A DNA stretch of 36,740 bases from Nakamurella silvestris (GTDB lineage Bacteria; Actinomycetota; Actinomycetes; Mycobacteriales; Nakamurellaceae): assembly GCA_003576535.1 (NCBI GenBank), contig QXCQ01000251.1:1-36740 (forward strand). Reading direction: 5' to 3'. The position numbers and the translations under genes were made by a program. The first letter of the stretch is position 1. Every line of letters begins with the position of its first letter. The notes under the pieces were generated by a model that worked only from the letters and a program-made list of their open reading frames with translations, searched no databases and was not told the DNA's origin. Below are positions 31,522 to 36,740 of the stretch, piece by piece.

Positions 31522-34500
31522 GTGGAACTCAGTCCGTCCCTCCCCATGAGAATCAGCAGCCATCTCAGCAGATCGGGGCCGCGTCGAGCCCTTGTCGCCT
31601 CGTTGGTGCCGGGCCTGTTGGCAGCGTTGTTGATCGCCCCGCAGGCCAACGCCGAGCCGGCCGTGGAATCTGCATCCGCATCCGCATCCGCCGCGGCGGA
31701 CAGCGTCAACCTGGCCTTGCTGCCGGGGGCCGTGGCCTCTGCCAAGTCCCAGCGCACGACCGCCCCTGCTCTCACCTACGCCCCCGCGAACGCCACCGAC
31801 ATCTTCGTCCACAACGGCTGGACATCGAACTACGCCTCCGTCGGTGCGGGCTACAACCCCACCCAGGACTGGTTCCAGGTGAAACTGGCGACTCCGTCGC
31901 CGGTCTACCAGGTCTTCATCCAGTGGACCTCGCCGTCCAAACCGTCCGAGTACGACCTTCAGGTCGCCACGGACGCCGACTGTCAGAACTGGACCAACGT
32001 CACCCACGTGACGAGTCCGAGTGACAAGGACTCCCAGATCATCAACCGCACGGACGCGATCTCCTGCGTCCGGATGCAGGCCCAGGCGACGACCTCCACC
32101 ACCGGCTACACGATCAACGAGTTCGAGGTGTGGTCCGGGCCCAAGCCGGCAGCGGTGGCGGGAGAGATCATTCCGGTGCCGGTTCAACAGACAACCGGCA
32201 CCGGCCAGCCCTGGCAGCTCGGTGCCTCCTCGCGGATCGTCGTCTCCGCAGGCAGCCTGACCACCACCGCGGAGGTGATGGCGGGGTATCTGCGACCTGC
32301 CACCGGATTCAAGCTCCCCGTCGTCACCGGTGTCGCCACACCGGCCGACATCTCGCTGACACTCGGCGCGGTTGCGGGCCTGCCGCAGGGCAACGAACTT
32401 GCTGCGGCGGAAGGATACTCGCTGTCCGTGTCGAGTGCGGGCGCGAAGATCCTGGCCCCGCAGCCGCATGGCCTGTTCAACGGGTTCACCAGCCTCCGGC
32501 AGTTGCTGCCGGCGGCGATCTTCTCCCCGAAGGCCGGAGCGGGCCCGTGGACGGCTCAGCCCATCACGGTTCTGGACTATCCGCGGTACGAACACCGCGG
32601 CCTGCAGCTCGACCCGGCGAGGAACTTCCTCACCGTGGCCGAGACCAAGTCCATGATCGACCAGGTGGCGGCGCTCAAGGGCGACAAGATCCACCTGCAC
32701 CTGAGTGACTCCCAGTCCTGGCGGCTGGAGATCAAGGGGTATCCGGCCCTGGACGGAACCGGGTGCAACGGAACGGGCTGTATCGCCGGTTTCTACACCC
32801 AGGAAGAGTTCAAGGACATGGTCAAGTACGCGGCGGATCGCTACATCGAGGTCGTTCCCGAGCTCGAAGGCCCGGCTCACGCCACGGCCGCGGTGCGGTC
32901 CCTCGGCGGTATCGCAGTCATGGGCTGCCAGGGTCAGACGCAGACGGATCGCTTCTGCACCAACCCGAACGACCCGGCGAGCGCTCGAGCACTGGCGTTC
33001 TGGAAGGAAGCGATCGCGCAGCTCGCAGCCATCTCTCCCTCCCCCATCATCCACATCGGCGGCGACGAAGCCATCGGGATGCCCCACGAGGACTACAAGT
33101 GGTGGATCCGTCAGATGGAGATCATCGTCAATGACAACGGCAAGCGGCTGATGGGCTGGAACCCGGCGCTGGAAGGGTATGCACCCGGCTCGACCTCGAT
33201 CAACCACTACTGGTCCGACTACACCGGCGGTGGACCTGCACTGATCAAGCCCGAATGGTTCAACCAGGGGCGTGACGTCATCACCACCCCGGAGTGGAAC
33301 GCCTACCTCGACTTCGCCTACGACGGGTCCCCGGGCCGGACGCCGGTGACCGAACTCGACAAGTCCTACTACTGGGACCCGGAGTGGGTGTGGGAGAAGT
33401 ACCGCTCCGTGTGGGCGCAGCCTGCCTACGGCGGCCCGAAGCCCGAGGACATCATCGGCATCGAGGCGCCGATCTGGGGCGAGCAGATGCGTGGTCTGGC
33501 CACGAATGAGTTCATGGTCTTCCCGCGGCTTGCCGGCATCTTCGAGAAGGCTTGGTCGCCGAAGGTTCTCACCCAGGACTACGACTCCTACCGCCAGCGA
33601 CTCAGCGTTGCCGGTGCCCGCTGGGCGTTCTCGGGCGTCAACTACGGCACCATCTCGCAGGTGAACTGGGCGACGTCCCCGATGGGAACGGTCAACACCT
33701 TCGGCCAGGACCGGACCGTGACCGCTGCGGTGCTGGCGAATCTGGCGGCAGGCTCGATCGCACCCGGTCAGGTGACCGCAACGATCAACTGGGGTGACGG
33801 AACCGCGACGGAGCCGGCGACGATTGCCGGCCGCGACTACGCTGCGACCCAACGTCAAGGGCGGAGTCTGATCTCGGCGAGCGGCACCCACACCTACCCG
33901 GCGGACAAGGCGTATCAGGGCACCGTCACCTACAGCCGCCAGGGCGGACAGACCTGGGTCGTCCCCTTTGCCGCTGCCCCCGTCGCCGTGCCTTCTGCGA
34001 CATCGGTGACCGTCGCGGCCGCCTCGGTGTCGACGAAGCAGGATCTGGTCCTGACCGCCTCGGTCACGGCCGGTGCCGCGTTCACCGGGAAGGTCCAGCT
34101 CTTCGCCGGGGACAAGAAGATCGACGAGAAGGCCATCACCGGAACAGGTTCCGGGAGCACCTTTACCGGCTCGGCCGAGTTCCGGGAAGCAGGATCCGGT
34201 CTGCCCACCGGCAAGCGCCAGTACACGGTGAAATTCGTGTCCGAGAACCCGGACACGGTGACAGGTTCGGGCTCGACGGCGACCGCCGTCCAGGTCTACT
34301 TCTCCGACACCCCGCCCACGGCCAAGTTCTTCGACGAAATCATGTGGCTGGCCACCTCCGGTATCACCACCGGCAACGAGGACGGCTCCTTCGCCCCGGC
34401 CGCCGGGATCTCCCGCCAGGCCATGGCCGCGTTCCTCTACCGGTTGGAGAACAACGGTGGGGCAGCGCCGCAGTGCCAGTCGGCGCCGTTCGTGGACGTC

Positions 34501-34833
34501 CCCGTCACCAACCAGTTCTGCGGCGAGATCGCCTGGTTGAAGACGAAGAACATCACCACGGGTGTCGGCGGTGGCAGGTTCCAACCGGCCGCAGGTGTCG
34601 AACGGCAGGCCATGGCCGCATTCCTCTACCGGTTGGAGAACAACGGGGGGACAGCGCCGCAGTGCACCTCGGCACCGTTTGCCGACGTGGCTGCCAACCA
34701 CCCCTTCTGCGGTGAGATCGCCTGGCTGAGAACACAGAACATCACGACCGGGTACGACGGCAACCTCTACAAGCCGGGCGCACCCGTCGATCGGCAGGGT
34801 ATGGCCGCATTCCTCTACCGTCTGGAGCACTGA
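31522..34833 (+). CDS. Secreted GH20 beta-N-acetylhexosaminidase with F5/8C-like, Ig/PKD-like and SLH-like domains
   Basis: GTG 31522 has AGAGGAA upstream and leads into a signal peptide (ALVASLVPGLLAALLIAPQA, cut near residue 44 after NA); ATG 31546 lacks a binding site. It has 1103 residues. Residues about 63-207 are an F5/8 type C-like (CBM32) domain, 216-350 the GH20 N-terminal domain, and 356-713 the catalytic barrel with HRGLQLDPARNF, DSQSWRLE and the acid/base pair D515-E516 in HIGGDEA. GH20 enzymes use the substrate's N-acetyl group as nucleophile and release GlcNAc or GalNAc. Residues about 750-800 are PKD-like (INWGDGTA), about 830-920 Ig-like, and 933-1103 three SLH-like repeats (ITTGxxxGxFxPAAxxxRQA, MAAFLYRLE) for attachment to the cell envelope. 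It probably digests chitin or glycans outside the cell. A Ser/Ala repeat follows the signal peptide. Confidence 0.93.
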   Translation: MELSPSLPMRISSHLSRSGPRRALVASLVPGLLAALLIAPQANAEPAVESASASASAAADSVNLALLPGAVASAKSQRTTAPALTYAPANATDIFVHNGWTSNYASVGAGYNPTQDWFQVKLATPSPVYQVFIQWTSPSKPSEYDLQVATDADCQNWTNVTHVTSPSDKDSQIINRTDAISCVRMQAQATTSTTGYTINEFEVWSGPKPAAVAGEIIPVPVQQTTGTGQPWQLGASSRIVVSAGSLTTTAEVMAGYLRPATGFKLPVVTGVATPADISLTLGAVAGLPQGNELAAAEGYSLSVSSAGAKILAPQPHGLFNGFTSLRQLLPAAIFSPKAGAGPWTAQPITVLDYPRYEHRGLQLDPARNFLTVAETKSMIDQVAALKGDKIHLHLSDSQSWRLEIKGYPALDGTGCNGTGCIAGFYTQEEFKDMVKYAADRYIEVVPELEGPAHATAAVRSLGGIAVMGCQGQTQTDRFCTNPNDPASARALAFWKEAIAQLAAISPSPIIHIGGDEAIGMPHEDYKWWIRQMEIIVNDNGKRLMGWNPALEGYAPGSTSINHYWSDYTGGGPALIKPEWFNQGRDVITTPEWNAYLDFAYDGSPGRTPVTELDKSYYWDPEWVWEKYRSVWAQPAYGGPKPEDIIGIEAPIWGEQMRGLATNEFMVFPRLAGIFEKAWSPKVLTQDYDSYRQRLSVAGARWAFSGVNYGTISQVNWATSPMGTVNTFGQDRTVTAAVLANLAAGSIAPGQVTATINWGDGTATEPATIAGRDYAATQRQGRSLISASGTHTYPADKAYQGTVTYSRQGGQTWVVPFAAAPVAVPSATSVTVAAASVSTKQDLVLTASVTAGAAFTGKVQLFAGDKKIDEKAITGTGSGSTFTGSAEFREAGSGLPTGKRQYTVKFVSENPDTVTGSGSTATAVQVYFSDTPPTAKFFDEIMWLATSGITTGNEDGSFAPAAGISRQAMAAFLYRLENNGGAAPQCQSAPFVDVPVTNQFCGEIAWLKTKNITTGVGGGRFQPAAGVERQAMAAFLYRLENNGGTAPQCTSAPFADVAANHPFCGEIAWLRTQNITTGYDGNLYKPGAPVDRQGMAAFLYRLEH
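34318..34833 (+). repeat. Three SLH-like repeats, 189-bp period
   Basis: The segment ATGGCCGC-TTCCTCTACCG recurs at 34423, 34612 and 34801, exactly 189 bp (63 codons) apart, with nearly identical DNA on both sides. It encodes WLxTxxITTGxxxGxFxPxA followed by MAAFLYRLE. The near-identity suggests recent duplication or ongoing homogenisation. Confidence 0.85.
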
Positions 34834-34851
34834 CACCCAGCATCCCAACGA

Positions 34852-34900
34852 AACACACGGCGGCCCGCTCAGTTCACCACTGAGCGGGCCGTCGTGTGTT
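34852..34900. terminator. Long hairpin terminator after the GH20 gene
   Basis: Two 22-base arms, starting AACACACGGC and ending CGTGTGTT, pair with one G-T pair over the loop TCACC; the core is GGCCCGCTCAGT/ACTGAGCGGGCC. It begins 18 bp after the stop at 34833. The A-rich left flank and TT at the right make it usable from both strands. Confidence 0.85.
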
Positions 34901-34918
34901 ACCGCCCAGGTAGGCAAT

Positions 34919-35158
34919 GTGCCCTGGCACCTTCGTCTCCGGATCGGCGTCGCCGATGTCGTCGATGACGAATACGACTGCCTGCTCGACCCGCTCTGGA
35001 ACCGGCTCGTCCAAGGTGCCACCCGCGCATCCTTGTCGGAGCACCTGTGGTTCGAGGTTCAAGATCACTTCGGTGCGGATCCTGAGCGGTGGGGCACCGA
35101 CAGGTTCGCAGAGAAGTGTGATCGTCCGACTAGGACGCTGGACTGCGGTTGCCCGTGA
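34919..35158 (+). CDS. Possible small hypothetical protein or C-terminal gene fragment
   Basis: A 79-codon frame from GTG 34919 has codon use like real genes (third positions mostly G/C) and a protein-like body (LRIGVADVVDDEYDCLLDPL, SLSEHLWFEVQDHFGADPER). It lies only 18 bp after the terminator, with no clear ribosome binding site, so it may be the remnant of a longer gene. No family is recognised. The following 35159-35434 shows nothing more. Confidence 0.35.
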   Translation: MPWHLRLRIGVADVVDDEYDCLLDPLWNRLVQGATRASLSEHLWFEVQDHFGADPERWGTDRFAEKCDRPTRTLDCGCP

Positions 35159-35434
35159 GAACGGTGTGGTGCGAGTGCCGCAGCCAGAAGGTCGACCCCC
35201 TATTGGTGACCCTCATCCGGGGCGGTAGGGTGAATTCGTCACTACCGATTACTGCTTTCATGCAAATACACGCAAGCGAAAGACAAATGCGCACCGTGGT
35301 CCGGTCATCGACGCGCAATGGCCTATTCCTGACCACAGCGCAGATCGTCACATCCGGGACTCGGCCACGATCCCCGGGGCACAACAGTCCGACCGGTCGC
35401 GCGCCGGATCCGCACCATCACACCGAGGACCGTG

Positions 35435-36511
35435 ATGTCACAACCCCTTCCCGACCGTCCGGTACGCCTCACCACCAAAATCCTGGTCGCCGCGGGGGTG
35501 GCGATTGCGCTGATCGCAGGTGTGGCCGGCGGTCTACTGGTTCACCTGACCAGGACCCAAGCAGTGCCGGCCGCGCCGGTCGGGGGGTGCGACACGGTTT
35601 CGCTGGCGGACAAGGTGCTTCCGTCGGTGGTCACCATCAACGTTGTCAACGGGTCATCGGCCAGCAATGGCAGCGGCGCGTTCATCCGCGACAGTGGCTA
35701 CATCGTGACCAACGATCACGTCGTCTCCCCTGGTGTCAACGGTGGCACTTTCACGGTGTTGATGAGCAGCGGGGAAACCGAACCCGCCACGTTGATCGGC
35801 AGGGCCACGCTGCTGGATCTGGCGGTCCTGCGCATCGAACACCCGGAAAAGGCACCGGCGATCGGTATCGCCACCGAACCGGTGGTGGTCGGCCAGCCCG
35901 TTGTAGCCCTGGGTTCACCCCTGGGGTTGAGCGGTTCGGTCACCAGTGGCATCGTCAGCGCCCTCGGCCGAGAGATCAGGGTTCCGGCTGATGAAGGAAA
36001 GACCGCGCTGATCGACGGTGCGATCCAGACCGACGCCTCGATCAATCCGGGGAACTCCGGCGGGGCCTTGGTCGACTGTCAGGGAAGACTGGTCGGAATC
36101 AACACGGCCATTGCGACCGTCCCGAACGCTGCCGGTGAGGCAGGCGGCGGAAGTGTGGGTATCGGGTTCGCCATTCCGGTCGATCTGGCCGCCGCGGTCA
36201 CCGACGAGCTGATTGCCACCGGGAAATTCGCCATACCGACATTCGGCTGGTCGGTGGCTCCGATCTCGCCGCAGATCGCGGCGGAATTCAATCTGCCGGC
36301 GGGATTGTTCGTGCGATCCGTTGCACCTGAGGGGGCTGCCGCACTCGCCGGCATCGAGCCGGGAGATGTGGTGACGAAGGTCAATGGACAGGCCGTGGCC
36401 GACGACGTCGCGCTGACCCGCATCGCCCTGGGTCGGGAGATCGGCGATCAGGTTCAGGTCGACTACCACCGCAACGGTCAGGATTTTCAGACGCAGCTGG
36501 CCTTGAAGTAG
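35435..36511 (+). CDS. Membrane-anchored HtrA-type serine protease with PDZ domain
   Basis: ATG 35435 (a GTG lies just before it) follows CGAGGA. It has 358 residues. One membrane segment near residues 17-36 (ILVAAGVAIALIAGVAGGLL) anchors the protease outside the cytoplasm. The trypsin-like domain has the triad H95 (TNDHVV), D128 (LLDLAVLRIE) and S208 (NPGNSGGAL). A PDZ domain follows (about 265-350: GLFVRSVAPEGAAALAGIEP, GDVVTKVNGQAV). HtrA/DegP-like enzymes degrade or refold damaged envelope proteins. The N-terminal cytoplasmic tail is short, unlike the long tails of mycobacterial PepD/HtrA1. Position after a secreted enzyme and before the repeat array says little about partners. Confidence 0.92.
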   Translation: MSQPLPDRPVRLTTKILVAAGVAIALIAGVAGGLLVHLTRTQAVPAAPVGGCDTVSLADKVLPSVVTINVVNGSSASNGSGAFIRDSGYIVTNDHVVSPGVNGGTFTVLMSSGETEPATLIGRATLLDLAVLRIEHPEKAPAIGIATEPVVVGQPVVALGSPLGLSGSVTSGIVSALGREIRVPADEGKTALIDGAIQTDASINPGNSGGALVDCQGRLVGINTAIATVPNAAGEAGGGSVGIGFAIPVDLAAAVTDELIATGKFAIPTFGWSVAPISPQIAAEFNLPAGLFVRSVAPEGAAALAGIEPGDVVTKVNGQAVADDVALTRIALGREIGDQVQVDYHRNGQDFQTQLALK

Positions 36512-36536
36512 GCGGTCGGCGGCAGTTCGTCCTGCT

Positions 36537-36740
36537 GCGAGTGGACGGTGACACCTCCGGATGTGGGGTGTGGGGGTCCGCTCGCGGGTAGGGGCAGGAC
36601 GGGGCTGCGCGAGTGGACGGTGGCACCTCCGGATGTGGGGTGTGGGGGTCCGCTCGCGGGTGGGGGCTGGACGGGGTGCCGCGCGAGTGGACGGTGGCAC
36701 CTCGGGATGTGGGGTGTGGGGGTCCACTCGCGGGTGGGGG
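36537..36740. repeat. Tandem array of about 73-bp units with internal inverted repeat, cut by window edge
   Basis: GCGAGTGGACGGTG starts at 36537, 36609 and 36683 (periods 72 and 74 bp), each time followed by CACCTC-GGATGTGGGG and GTCC[G/A]CTCGCGGG. In each unit GCGAGTGGAC can pair with GTCCRCTCGC; the pairing is perfect in the third copy and has one mismatch in the first two, over a loop of about 30 bases. The array starts 25 bp after the protease stop and continues beyond the window. It is noncoding. Confidence 0.85.

Noticed and set aside
31405-35022. 1205-codon minus-strand frame opposite the GH20 gene
   Set aside because: Arg/Gly/Val-rich antisense product of a high-GC gene; the plus-strand frame has all GH20 motifs.
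36381-36727. Minus-strand frame with repeated HIRRCHRP peptide
   Set aside because: Direct translation of the tandem DNA repeats; no ribosome binding site.
1-36740. CRISPR arrays, IS elements, integrases, tRNA and rRNA genes
   Set aside because: I looked for regular direct repeats with spacers, transposase motifs and cloverleaf or rRNA signatures and saw none; the only arrays are the hairpin units at the right edge and the in-gene SLH-like repeats.

Overview
The window is high-GC DNA with mostly GTG/ATG starts, strong G/C preference at third codon positions, several probable leaderless promoters, an ECF41-type sigma factor, CynX/NimT-type MFS, GrpB and a phage-type WDGHT protein. This points to an actinobacterium (Actinomycetota). 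A Mycobacteriales or Micrococcales relative is my best guess, but no rRNA or other marker fixes the genus.

Left third (about 0.5-17.1 kb): a polymorphic-toxin locus. A very large secreted DNRLRE-type protein (minus strand, 553-3921) is divergent from a secreted RHS/YD-repeat protein (plus strand, from 4102). The RHS reading frame is broken by what looks like a single lost C near 9183; the RHS core, the DPTGLW junction and a C-terminal toxin module continue in another frame to 10481. The toxin end overlaps a small gene that looks like its cognate CdiI-type immunity gene (10465-10707). Behind it are three tandem paralogues of a DUF4304-like protein, two unrecognised proteins, a probable lipoprotein and a barstar-like protein. 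The stretch 10.5-12.95 kb is visibly poorer in GC than its surroundings, as expected for imported toxin/immunity cassettes. Together this reads as one toxin followed by a bank of immunity genes.

Middle (17.7-31 kb): accessory chromosome made of short regulator-target modules. These are an MFS exporter; a divergent NmrA-type reductase/HxlR pair; a divergent SDR/TetR pair with two matched operator-like palindromes exactly 42 bp apart; and an ArsR-SRPBCC-(35-codon ORF)-metallo-beta-lactamase operon, coupled by three ATGA overlaps and headed by a perfect 10-bp-arm palindrome over a leaderless promoter. Two isolated small proteins resemble MafI-type immunity proteins. After these come a phage-like protein, GrpB, a CDP-alcohol phosphatidyltransferase, and an ECF41 sigma factor with its AhpD-like target behind a well-matched ECF41 promoter. 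The module ends with an apparently truncated ATP-grasp gene and a glutathione-independent formaldehyde dehydrogenase with a strong terminator.

Right (31.5-36.7 kb): a secreted multidomain GH20 beta-N-acetylhexosaminidase ending in three SLH-like repeats, a long terminator hairpin, a membrane-anchored HtrA-type serine protease, and at the window edge a tandem array of about 73-bp units, each carrying its own inverted repeat. No rRNA, tRNA, CRISPR array, IS element or integrase was found.
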